Part shown: positions 1-5,852 of the stretch, piece by piece
How positions within the stretch are numbered: position 1 is the first letter of the stretch
How the letters are laid out: each line of letters begins with the position of its first letter
NCBI GenBank assembly: GCA_002254975.1
Contig: NJEB01000055.1
Coordinates: 1 to 5,852, forward strand
DNA: 5,852 nt
Reading direction: 5' to 3'
Origin: Candidatus Hecatellales archaeon ex4484_218
GTDB taxonomy: Archaea > Thermoproteota > Bathyarchaeia > Hecatellales > Hecatellaceae
Made by a program: the position numbers and the translations under genes
The notes under the pieces: generated by a model
Databases searched by the model: none
What the model was told of the DNA's origin: nothing
The model's input: the letters and a program-made list of their open reading frames with translations, nothing else

Positions 1-1
1 G

Positions 2-298
2 CATAAATTGGCTGATATGGCAATAAAAATAGAAACAGCAAGACTAATAGTGTATAAGGCTGCATGGAATTTTGACCAAGGAAGAATAGACCCATACTTA
101 ACCTCAGTAGCTAAAACCTATGCATGTAGGGTTGCTATTGAGGTTGTTGATGAGGCTGTACAAATTTTTGGAGGATACGGATACATAGGTGAATATGACG
201 TAGAAAGAATCTATAGAGATGTGAGAATAACTGAGATTTATGAGGGGACAAGAGAAATCCAGAAAAACACTATTGCTAGAGCTTTACTGGGGAAATAG
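2..298 (+). CDS. Acyl-CoA dehydrogenase, C-terminal fragment (5' end outside window)
   Basis: This is the C-terminal helical domain of a flavin-dependent acyl-CoA dehydrogenase. The family oxidises acyl-CoA to trans-2-enoyl-CoA, the first step of beta-oxidation, and passes electrons to an electron-transfer flavoprotein. The reading frame is open from the first complete codon of the window. A TTG at 8 lies inside a conserved helix (KLADMAIKIETARL) and is not a start, so the gene continues off the left edge. The family signature is clear: QIFGGYGY near the FAD/substrate region, then a YRDVRITEIYEGT segment and a typical ALLGK end. The Glu of IYEGT (codon 242-244) aligns with the catalytic base of medium-chain acyl-CoA dehydrogenases (Glu376 in MCAD), so the active-site residue visible here is intact. 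The stop is TAG at 296-298. A broken acyl-CoA synthetase gene follows on the same strand after 114 nt with poly-T tracts, so co-transcription is possible but not evident. Substrate chain length cannot be read from this piece. Confidence 0.93.
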   Translation, partial: HKLADMAIKIETARLIVYKAAWNFDQGRIDPYLTSVAKTYACRVAIEVVDEAVQIFGGYGYIGEYDVERIYRDVRITEIYEGTREIQKNTIARALLGK

Positions 299-315
299 CT
301 TTAAATCGTTTAAAC

Positions 316-344
316 TTATTTTTTTACCTATTCAGCTTTTCTTT
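316..344 (+). terminator. T-rich probable archaeal terminator after acyl-CoA dehydrogenase
   Basis: A T7 run (319-325) is followed by a second pyrimidine-rich stretch (337-344), beginning about 20 nt after the dehydrogenase stop. No stable hairpin is seen. Archaeal RNA polymerase typically terminates on such T tracts, but in AT-rich DNA they are common, so this is tentative. Confidence 0.4.
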
Positions 345-350
345 GTAGTA

Positions 351-364
351 AAATATTTATTTAA
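351..364 (+). promoter_or_regulatory. Possible TATA element for the acyl-CoA synthetase gene
   Basis: TTTATTTAA at 356-364, preceded by an A-rich stretch (351-355) that could act as a BRE, resembles an archaeal TATA box. Transcription would start near 385, giving a leader of about 25-30 nt that contains the Shine-Dalgarno site at 401-407. The surrounding DNA is very AT-rich, so chance similarity is likely enough to keep confidence low. Confidence 0.35.
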
Positions 365-400
365 TTGTGTAAAAAATTTAGATATAACAATAAATTTTTA

Positions 401-407
401 GGAGGGG
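401..407 (+). promoter_or_regulatory. Strong Shine-Dalgarno site that fixes a TTG start at 413
   Basis: GGAGGGG is complementary to the anti-Shine-Dalgarno end of 16S rRNA and lies 5 nt before TTG 413-415. The protein then begins STYEYQLTLTKILERA, which matches the usual N-terminus of this synthetase family. An earlier in-frame TTG at 365 would add 16 residues that span the Shine-Dalgarno site itself, so 413 is the better start. Confidence 0.8.
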
Positions 408-412
408 TTTTT

Positions 413-1838
413 TTGTCAACCTATGAATATCAACTAACTTTAACAAAAATTCTGGAAAGGGCTGTTGATGTTTTTCCAGATGTTGAGATTGTTTACCGTA
501 ACATTTCCAGATATACCTACACTGACCTTTATGAAAGAGTTCAAAAATTGGCTAATGCTCTTGGAAAACTTGGTGTTAAGGAAGGTGTAAAAGTTGCAAC
601 TTTAGATTGGAATACCCATAGACATTTGGAACTTTATTTTGCTGTTCCATGTATGGGTGCTGTTCTCCATATGGCTAATCCAAGACTTTCATTAGAAGAA
701 ATAGCTTACATTCTTAACCATGCCGGAGATGAAGTTCTTTTTGTGAATGAAACTTTTCTTCCAATTGTTGAAGCTATTAGTAATAAACTTAAAACGGTAA
801 AACATTATGTGGTGATAACCGACAAAGAAAAGATGCCTGAAACAAAACTCTCATTATGACACAATTTTACATGTTGTTCCGATGTACCATGTTCATTCTT
901 GGGGTATGCCTTACATGGCAACAATGTTAGGGATGAAACAAGTTTTCCCAGGAATTTTTGACCCAAAAATGTTCTTTGAATTGGTAAAAAATGAAAAAGT
1001 AACCTATACATGTATGGTTCCAACAATTTTAGATATGATTTTAAAACATCCAGAAATTGACAACTATAAATCCTATCTTGAAGGTTTAACCGTGATTATT
1101 GGTGGTGCAGCTTTACCTAGAGCTCTTTGTGAATATGCTCGAAAACTAGGGATGAATGTTTTAAGTGGTTATGGTTTAAGTGAAACATGTCCTGTTTTAA
1201 CTATAGCCTACCTTAAACGAACCATGCTTGAATGGTCTGAAGAAGAAAAAATTGAAAAATGGGTTAAAACAGGTTTACCTTTACCACTTGTAAATTTAAG
1301 GGTTGTTGATGGTCAAGGTAATGATGTTAGAAGAGATGGAAAACAAATGGGTGAAATTGTTGTTAGAGCCCCATGGCTTACAAAAGAATATTATAAAGAC
1401 CCTGAAAAAACAAAGGCTTTATGGGCTGGTGGATGGATGCATACAGGTGATATTGCTGTTGTAGATAAGGATGGATATGTAAAAATTGTTGACAGGGAAA
1501 AAGATGTGGTTAAAAGTGGTGGAGAATGGATTTCAACCTTAACCTTAGAGGATGTAATCCTTAGACATCCAGCTGTTTCAGAGGTTGCTGTTGTAGGTGC
1601 TGAACATGAAAAATGGGGTGAAAGACCTATAGCCCTAATAGTTTTAAAACCCGACTACAAGGATAAAGTTTCGGAGGATGATTTTAGGGAACATTTAAAA
1701 AAGTTTCCCGAAAAAATTCCAAAATGGTGGATACCTGACAGATTCATATTTGTTGAAAGCATACCTAAAACAAGTGTTGGAAAGATCGATAAGAAAGTTT
1801 TAAAACCAAAATACAAGGATATCTTAAAACAAACCTAA
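413..1838 (+). pseudogene. Fatty-acyl-CoA synthetase (AMP-forming), disrupted by internal deletion and frame change
   Basis: The gene belongs to the ANL adenylating superfamily, whose fatty-acyl-CoA ligases use ATP and CoA to activate fatty acids through an acyl-AMP intermediate. It is in two frames. Part one (413-859, 148 aa) is the normal N-terminal region with the ANPRL segment and stops at TGA 857-859. Part two is open from 819 and homologous from about 858, where it reads DTILHVVPMYHVHSWG, to the TAA at 1836-1838. It keeps A5 (YGLSETCP), A7 (WMHTGD), A8 (DREKDVVKSGGEW) and A10 (PKTSVGK, catalytic Lys) in the expected order. The family normally has about 80-90 residues between the TDKEKMPET region and VVPMYH, including the Thr/Ser/Gly-rich P-loop (A3) that contacts ATP phosphates; here only about ten codons separate them. 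ATG 882 is the conserved Met of VVPMYH and has no Shine-Dalgarno site, so it is not a true start. Without the P-loop neither fragment should adenylate. Everything outside the lesion looks intact, so the event is recent or an assembly artefact. Confidence 0.88.
845..858 (+). other. Deletion/frameshift junction in the acyl-CoA synthetase gene
   Basis: Upstream coding is in the frame of position 413 (ending TKLSL then TGA 857-859). Downstream coding is in another frame, whose family-like residues begin around the Asp codon 858-860 or a few codons earlier. If the original gene had one frame, the net number of missing bases must be 2 modulo 3. By family comparison the size is about 240-270 nt. The exact breakpoint within this interval cannot be set without an intact relative. 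Confidence 0.7.
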
Positions 1839-1848
1839 AAATACATAC

Positions 1849-1902
1849 TTTTTTAGCCTAATTTTTCTATTTCCATTTTTAATCTTCCTTTTTTGTTTTT
1901 TT
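1849..1902 (+). terminator. Series of T tracts ending the acyl-CoA synthetase transcript
   Basis: Starting 10 nt after the synthetase stop there are five T runs: 1849-1854 (T6), 1862-1866 (T5), 1876-1880 (T5), 1889-1894 (T6) and 1896-1902 (T7). The strand is strongly pyrimidine-biased throughout, and no hairpin is evident. Repeated T tracts fit factor-assisted or intrinsic archaeal termination and separate this gene from the V4R gene downstream. Confidence 0.6.
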
Positions 1903-1905
1903 AAT

Positions 1906-1917
1906 AAACTTTAAAAG
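1906..1917 (+). promoter_or_regulatory. TATA-like promoter of the ACT-V4R gene, implying a leaderless mRNA
   Basis: TTTAAAAG at 1910-1917, preceded by an A-rich BRE-like stretch, is centred about 26 nt before ATG 1940. In archaea the TATA box centre lies roughly 26 nt before the transcription start, so RNA would begin at or next to the start codon. The region just before the ATG contains no Shine-Dalgarno sequence, which agrees with leaderless initiation. Confidence 0.55.
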
Positions 1918-1939
1918 TATCTAGCATCATAGTCTTTAT

Positions 1940-2761
1940 ATGTCTAAAAAATTTATTCCTCATGATATAGGTCGTTTTCTAGTTCTTCCTGGAAGAAAAC
2001 TTTACGGTTTTATGGTAAAATCTACAGTTAAACCGGGGGTTCTTCAAAAAATAGTTTCAATACCTGCTGAAAAGGGTTTAACGATTCTTTATGTTTCTTT
2101 TTCAGCACCTAGGAAAATCGGTGAACCTATAACAGGTGTAGGTTTTCTTGATTTTACAGATTCTAAGGTTACGCCTAAACAATTAGCTGAAGAAATAGGG
2201 AAACTAGATTTTGTGGAGGAGGTTGAAATTATAAAACCTGAAATTGAGGGTTTTATTGCTGATACTATTTCTTTTCCGTTGATGGTGGGGGATAATCGTG
2301 CAATTTTGTTAAGGGATGTTGCTATAAAAGGTTTAGTTACAAACATTAGAAAACATTTTGGTTCAGGTGTTGAAGCTTTTCTTTACCATCTAGGTTTTGA
2401 AACAGGTTTAGAGTTTGGTAAAAACCATAAAAAGTTGGGGGAACTGCTTGGAATAAAAGATAAGCTTGAAGCATTTAAACACATAAGTACAAACATGTAT
2501 TTGTGTGTTGGTTATGGTTACATGGAAGTTTTAAAGCTAAAAGAAAAACCACCCTACGCTTTCATAAGAATCTATCATTGTTTTGAATGTGAGCTTGGTA
2601 AAGGCGCAAAAAAACCTTACAGCCATTTGGTAAGAGGAATGATTGCTGGAGCTTTAACAGAGATTTTTGGTAAAAAAATGACTGCAAGAGAAATAACATG
2701 TATAGCTAAAGGAGATGCATACTGTACTTTTGAAGTTAAACCTGAAAGCTTTAAAATATAA
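1940..2761 (+). CDS. ACT-like plus V4R (4-vinyl reductase) domain protein, probable ligand sensor
   Basis: This 273-aa soluble protein has no signal peptide or membrane segment. Residues about 20-100 look like an ACT-type regulatory fold: a VLQKIVSIPAEKGLTILYVS start with beta-alpha-beta character, ending in the strand VEEVEIIKP. Residues about 115-268 match the V4R domain, a Bet3-like fold also found in the effector-binding region of bacterial XylR/DmpR activators, where it binds aromatic compounds. The characteristic cysteines are present: YHCFEC (Cys214, Cys217) and CIAKGDAYC (Cys254, Cys262), with His213 adjacent; in V4R proteins these are likely metal ligands. No helix-turn-helix or catalytic domain is visible, so any regulatory output would need a partner. 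The ATG at 1940 is chosen because the ACT-like region follows directly, the TATA-like element is well placed and no other start has a Shine-Dalgarno site. The upstream lipid-catabolism genes suggest sensing of a fatty or aromatic metabolite, but this is inference. Domain calls are fairly sure; function is not. Confidence 0.85.
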   Translation: MSKKFIPHDIGRFLVLPGRKLYGFMVKSTVKPGVLQKIVSIPAEKGLTILYVSFSAPRKIGEPITGVGFLDFTDSKVTPKQLAEEIGKLDFVEEVEIIKPEIEGFIADTISFPLMVGDNRAILLRDVAIKGLVTNIRKHFGSGVEAFLYHLGFETGLEFGKNHKKLGELLGIKDKLEAFKHISTNMYLCVGYGYMEVLKLKEKPPYAFIRIYHCFECELGKGAKKPYSHLVRGMIAGALTEIFGKKMTAREITCIAKGDAYCTFEVKPESFKI

Positions 2762-2774
2762 AACCAAAACTTAT

Positions 2775-3281
2775 TCATCTTTTTAGTAGAAGTTTTTTGA
2801 GGGCTATTGAGTTTTCTCTTTGGATATCCGGAATGTTATAATACTTTTTTAAGATAATGTTGGAATTTTCTACTATTCCGTAACCATGTTTCTGGTAGAA
2901 GGCTATTGCCCAGTAAGCTACATTATACGTACCAACAATCAGTTTTTCTGTTTTATCTTCTTTCACTATAAGAGATTCTAGATGTTTTATAAGAGCTGTA
3001 CCTATTCCTTTTCTTTGGTATTCAGGTTTAACATAAACATGACGTATAAGTGCAACATCTTTAACATACTCATAACCTGCAACCCCAACAATTTTTCCAT
3101 TCATCTTTGCCACAAAAAACTTTATTCTATTAGCTTCACAAAGAAACTCATCTAAGGTCATTTGTGGTTCATGATAAACCGGAGGCTTAAGCACTTTCCC
3201 ATATGCTTTAGCAGCCTCATTGATTATTCCCAGCACCATAAAAGTATCTTCCCATCTAAACTTACGAATCCTTAACATCAT
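2775..3281 (-). CDS. GNAT-family N-acetyltransferase
   Basis: This 168-aa single-domain protein of the Gcn5-related N-acetyltransferase superfamily would transfer acetyl from acetyl-CoA to an amine. Motif A is clear at residues 82-97, VYVKPEYQRKGIGTAL, with the Q/R-x-x-G-x-G pyrophosphate-binding loop (Q89-R90-K91-G92-I93-G94). The preceding strands (KIVGVAGYEYV, ALIRHVYV) are typical. Motif B ends in AIAFYQKHGYG, whose Tyr129 occupies the position of the usual general acid. The substrate (protein N-terminus, small amine or antibiotic) cannot be deduced. Two Met codons lie in tandem. The AGGTG site at 3284-3288 is only 2 nt from the first ATG (3279-3281) but 5 nt from the second (3276-3278), so initiation at the second is plausible. 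The gene is downstream of the helicase gene on the same strand and convergent with the V4R gene, with 13 nt between stops. The last ~20 residues are basic and appear to lie outside the core fold. Confidence 0.92.
   Translation of the reverse strand: MMLRIRKFRWEDTFMVLGIINEAAKAYGKVLKPPVYHEPQMTLDEFLCEANRIKFFVAKMNGKIVGVAGYEYVKDVALIRHVYVKPEYQRKGIGTALIKHLESLIVKEDKTEKLIVGTYNVAYWAIAFYQKHGYGIVENSNIILKKYYNIPDIQRENSIALKKLLLKR
2780..2802 (+). terminator. Possible T-tract terminator of the ACT-V4R transcript, inside the acetyltransferase 3' end
   Basis: On the plus strand, T5 (2780-2784) and T6 (2793-2798) runs begin about 20 nt after the V4R stop, overlapping the opposite gene's last codons. In reverse, the end of the V4R gene (about 2751-2770) gives T-rich minus-strand sequence that could end the acetyltransferase transcript. 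The assignment rests on composition only. Confidence 0.35.
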
Positions 3282-3283
3282 TA

Positions 3284-3288
3284 CACCT
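3284..3288 (-). promoter_or_regulatory. Shine-Dalgarno site of the acetyltransferase gene
   Basis: Read on the minus strand this is AGGTG. It is separated from the first ATG by 2 nt and from the second tandem ATG by 5 nt, which favours the second as the main start and would remove one residue from the protein. Confidence 0.55.
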
Positions 3289-3317
3289 TTTCTTAATGAG
3301 ATGTTGTTTAACGATTC

Positions 3318-3336
3318 AAAAATAAAACTATAAAAA
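3318..3336 (-). promoter_or_regulatory. Possible TATA element for the acetyltransferase, overlapping the helicase terminator region
   Basis: On the minus strand, TTTTTATA (3336-3329) and TTTTATTTTT (3327-3318) follow the helicase stop directly. The second is centred near 3323 and would place the transcript start around 3297, leaving a short leader containing the Shine-Dalgarno site. The same T-rich sequence could terminate the helicase transcript. Promoter and terminator roles cannot be separated by inspection. Confidence 0.35.
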
Positions 3337-3337
3337 T

Positions 3338-5852
3338 TTAGGTGTTAATATCCCAAAACATTCTAGTTCTTAAATATTCTCTTTCAGCCTTTAAAATTTC
3401 CATGTATAATTCTTCTTCTTTTTTTGTTTTTCCAAGAATTTTTGCAGCTTTTGTTGGACCTATACCTTTTCCAGCCATAACTAAGGCTGCTTTTTTACCA
3501 TAAGTTTGGATTAAACTTGCACTTTTCCATGCTGTAAACCAAATTTTTTCTTCATCAGGTGTAAGTTTTCTTTTAGCTAGTTTTTTCTTAATGATTTTTC
3601 CTGTTTCTTTATCATTTTCATAGGTTACCGCAACCAAGGTTGAACCACAATATGGACATCTAATTCTTTCCGGTAAATTAACTATTTTTCTTAAAGTTTC
3701 CCAGTCACCCTTAAACAAACATACAAGTCTAACTGTTTTAGAATTCAATCTTTCCTTTAAAAGCTGGATAATTTCCTCTGTTTCTTTAACAGGTCTTAAA
3801 AGGTCATGAGGTACAATTTTATCTAATAAAGGTATGGCTAAAGGTGATGGATCTTGTTTTAAAGGTGAAACCTCAACCTTTATCTTTTTATCCCCAATTT
3901 TTTGAATAATTTTTTTGGATATTTCAAGGTCTAAATCTTCAAGTAAAACTTCACGGAAAGTTTCCTTATAAATTGGGGTTTCCTTTAAAGCTTTAAGCAA
4001 AGATTTTGCTTGAACAATTTTATATTCAGCATCTTTGGATACAACACCAAATCTTTTTGCATTATTCCAAAATCTCCATAAAAATAAATTTGTTTGGTCA
4101 AGAGTTACATCTAAAATTTTTTCCAACTCTGTGGATGTTAAAGATGTAAGTATATCCTTAACCATATATGGGTCAATAGGATAAGGTGAAATTAAAACAA
4201 ACCGGTAAGGGTCAGATTGAACAGCAATCTCCAAACCAGTTTTGGAGGTTAAAAGTGAAGCAACAGCTAAACTTAAAGTTTTATTAGGTTTATCCCCAAA
4301 ACATCCATGAATAATTGTGTAATTTTCAAAAGATTCAACAACAATCTGCTCATCATGAGGTAAAAGAAAACCTTCCTTAATATGTTTCCGAATAGTTTCA
4401 ACAACTTTTTGTTTAGAATTTTCATCCAATGGGTAACCTTCAAAAACTGGGTAAGGATTCTCCTCAACCACTATTTTTTCACAAATTTTTCTTCTAAGTT
4501 TTCCAACTTCTAATGCAATTTCAAACGGTACTGGTATAACTTCTCCTTCCCATGAGGGAATAGCTGAGGGGCTAGGTTCAACTTCTTCAACCTCAACTAA
4601 GGTTTTATCTTCATCAACAGCTAAAATTTGCCAAGTTGAGCCATGAAGAATAAACTGGTTTCCAGGTTTTCCATGTCTTGCAACAAATTCTTGGTCTAAA
4701 AATCCTACTCTACGTTTGGTTAAAAAATCAATTACAACATAATGTTTAACTTCAACGATCATGGATAAATTTTCAAAATAATATTTATGGCTTTGTGGAG
4801 GTTTAACTCCTACTTTCCCATTATAAAGACGAATTATTCCTTCAGCTTTAAGCTGGTTTAAAGTTTCAAAAAAATCTTCAAAATCCAAATTTATGTAAGG
4901 ATAAGCTCTGGTAACTATTTTGTAGATTTCTCCCATTTCTAAAAGTTTATGGGTTAAGGTTAAACCAACAATTTGATGGGCTAAAACATCTAAGGCATTA
5001 TAGTGAATTGATGGCTTTTCAAGTTCACCAGTTAAAGCTTTTCTTAAAATAACAGCAGACTCTAAAATATCATCAGACCATGTTGCTAAAATACATCCTG
5101 AAGGTTTTCCCTCAACAATGTGGCTACTTCTACCAATTCTTTGAATTATTTTGGAAACTTGTTTAGGTGATTGATATTGGATAACATAATCAATATACCC
5201 AATATCTATTCCAAGTTCAAGGGAAGATGTGCAAACAACAGCTTTAAGTTTTCCAGCTTTAACCAAATCTTCAACTTTAATCCTTGAATCTCTGGAAATT
5301 GAACCATGATGAGCTGAAAACGGAAGTTCAGGGTTTAACATTCTAATTTTTAAAGCTAAAGATTCTGTATGTTCTCTTGTATTAGTAAAAATTAAAGTTG
5401 ACCTATACTTTTTAACCAATTCAAGAATTCTTCTAATCCTACTTATAGTCCCAACAGGAACCATAAACTTCTCAGAAAGTTTTTCATCCTCAACAGTTGT
5501 AGATGGGCTTTCAACTTTAACATCCATCTCTTTAAAAGTTTCAACTCTCACAACCTTAACCTTTCTATCTTTTCCAACAAGAAACCCCCCTATAGTTTTT
5601 AGGTCTCCAACAGTTGCTGAAAGCCCAATTCTTTGAAAATCTTTTCCAACAATTTTTTGAAGACGTTCAAGTCCAACCATCAACTGAGTTCCACGTTTAT
5701 CATCAGCCAACTCATGAATTTCATCCACAACAACCCAACAAACATTTTTTAAATGTTTAACCATCCTTTTACCAACCAAAATTGCTTGTAAGGTTTCAGG
5801 TGTTGTTATCAACATATCCGGTGGAGCTTCAGCCTGAATTTTTCTTAGTTTT
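3338..5852 (-). CDS. Lhr-family superfamily-2 DNA/RNA helicase (N-terminus beyond the window)
   Basis: This is an ATP-dependent helicase of the archaeal Lhr group, thought to act in DNA repair or nucleic-acid remodelling. The frame stays open to the right edge (upstream residues RKIQAEAPPD), so the Met codon at 5813-5815 is internal. About 838 residues are present; motif I (Walker A) and the true start are missing. Numbering from that Met: TPETL 5-9 (motif Ib), DEIH 31-34 (motif II, nt 5714-5725), SAT 66-68 (motif III), LIFTNTREHTES 141-152 (motif IV), TSSLELGIDIG 196-206 (motif V) and QRIGRSSH 225-232 (motif VI). A probable winged-helix region follows at about 270-345, then the Lhr-specific core (for example PSWEGEVIPVP, near 420), which separates it from Hel308/Ski2 helicases. 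The C-terminal end has CPYC (720-723) and a helix-hairpin-helix-like GKGIGPTKAAKILGK (782-796) before a charged helix. The stop is TAA at 3338-3340. The family call is firm; the subgroup (aLhr1 or aLhr2) is not resolved. Confidence 0.93.
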   Translation of the reverse strand, partial: KLRKIQAEAPPDMLITTPETLQAILVGKRMVKHLKNVCWVVVDEIHELADDKRGTQLMVGLERLQKIVGKDFQRIGLSATVGDLKTIGGFLVGKDRKVKVVRVETFKEMDVKVESPSTTVEDEKLSEKFMVPVGTISRIRRILELVKKYRSTLIFTNTREHTESLALKIRMLNPELPFSAHHGSISRDSRIKVEDLVKAGKLKAVVCTSSLELGIDIGYIDYVIQYQSPKQVSKIIQRIGRSSHIVEGKPSGCILATWSDDILESAVILRKALTGELEKPSIHYNALDVLAHQIVGLTLTHKLLEMGEIYKIVTRAYPYINLDFEDFFETLNQLKAEGIIRLYNGKVGVKPPQSHKYYFENLSMIVEVKHYVVIDFLTKRRVGFLDQEFVARHGKPGNQFILHGSTWQILAVDEDKTLVEVEEVEPSPSAIPSWEGEVIPVPFEIALEVGKLRRKICEKIVVEENPYPVFEGYPLDENSKQKVVETIRKHIKEGFLLPHDEQIVVESFENYTIIHGCFGDKPNKTLSLAVASLLTSKTGLEIAVQSDPYRFVLISPYPIDPYMVKDILTSLTSTELEKILDVTLDQTNLFLWRFWNNAKRFGVVSKDAEYKIVQAKSLLKALKETPIYKETFREVLLEDLDLEISKKIIQKIGDKKIKVEVSPLKQDPSPLAIPLLDKIVPHDLLRPVKETEEIIQLLKERLNSKTVRLVCLFKGDWETLRKIVNLPERIRCPYCGSTLVAVTYENDKETGKIIKKKLAKRKLTPDEEKIWFTAWKSASLIQTYGKKAALVMAGKGIGPTKAAKILGKTKKEEELYMEILKAEREYLRTRMFWDINT

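Noticed and set aside
805..1026. A 73-codon open frame on the minus strand across the synthetase break
   Set aside because: It lies opposite well-conserved synthetase coding sequence, resembles nothing recognisable and has no ribosome-binding site. It is a shadow frame.
882..1838. A separate, complete 318-aa ligase gene starting at ATG 882
   Set aside because: The ATG is the conserved Met of the VVPMYH motif, homologous residues continue in frame upstream to about 858, and there is no Shine-Dalgarno site. It is the 3' part of the broken synthetase gene.
413..1838. Programmed frameshifting joining the two synthetase parts
   Set aside because: A frameshift alone could not supply the ~80-90 missing residues including the P-loop, and no slippery sequence with a downstream structure is seen at the junction.
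1839..1939. A small RNA or hairpin element between the synthetase and V4R genes
   Set aside because: Only T tracts and one TATA-like element are visible. There is no convincing inverted repeat and no tRNA- or riboswitch-like pattern.
2089..2346. An 85-codon open frame opposite the ACT-V4R gene
   Set aside because: It is antisense to a clear conserved protein, low in complexity (Ser/Ile-rich) and without start signals.
4273..4467. A 64-codon minus-strand frame within the helicase gene
   Set aside because: It is an alternate frame of clearly Lhr-like coding sequence, with no independent start signal.
1..5852. CRISPR array, transposon ends, toxin-antitoxin pair or phage-defence cassette
   Set aside because: No regularly spaced repeats, transposase, terminal inverted repeats or small paired frames are seen, and the genes read as metabolic or housekeeping ones.

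Overview
The window is AT-rich and looks archaeal. It encodes an archaeal-type Lhr superfamily-2 helicase with a DEIH motif II and a protein pairing an ACT-like domain with a V4R domain. Promoters look like BRE/TATA elements, gene ends carry poly-T tracts instead of hairpins, and one gene appears to be transcribed without a leader. Lipid-catabolism genes beside an ACT-V4R protein would fit a Bathyarchaeia/Thermoproteota- or Archaeoglobus-like heterotroph. That placement is an inference, because no rRNA or other decisive marker is present.

Left half, plus strand: (1) the last ~98 codons of an acyl-CoA dehydrogenase, cut by the window edge; (2) a fatty-acyl-CoA synthetase gene (413-1838) that is broken. 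Its N-terminal and C-terminal parts are in different frames, and the segment that should hold the ATP-binding P-loop is missing at about 845-858. (3) After a T-rich terminator comes a 273-aa ACT-V4R protein (1940-2761) with its own TATA-like element, placed so that transcription would begin at or next to the ATG.

Right half, minus strand: (4) a GNAT-family N-acetyltransferase (2775-3281), convergent with the V4R gene across only 13 nt; (5) a large Lhr-family helicase (3338 to beyond the right edge) lacking only its N-terminal part, with a CPYC motif and a helix-hairpin-helix-like tail at its C-terminus. The helicase lies upstream of the acetyltransferase gene, separated by 57 nt that hold a possible promoter and a Shine-Dalgarno site.

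The dehydrogenase and synthetase belong to one pathway: acyl-CoA activation followed by the first beta-oxidation step. The V4R protein may sense a small hydrophobic or aromatic ligand linked to it (inference). The helicase and acetyltransferase are probably unrelated housekeeping functions. I saw no CRISPR array, tRNA, rRNA, insertion sequence or defence cassette. The item most worth checking is the single lesion in the acyl-CoA synthetase gene.
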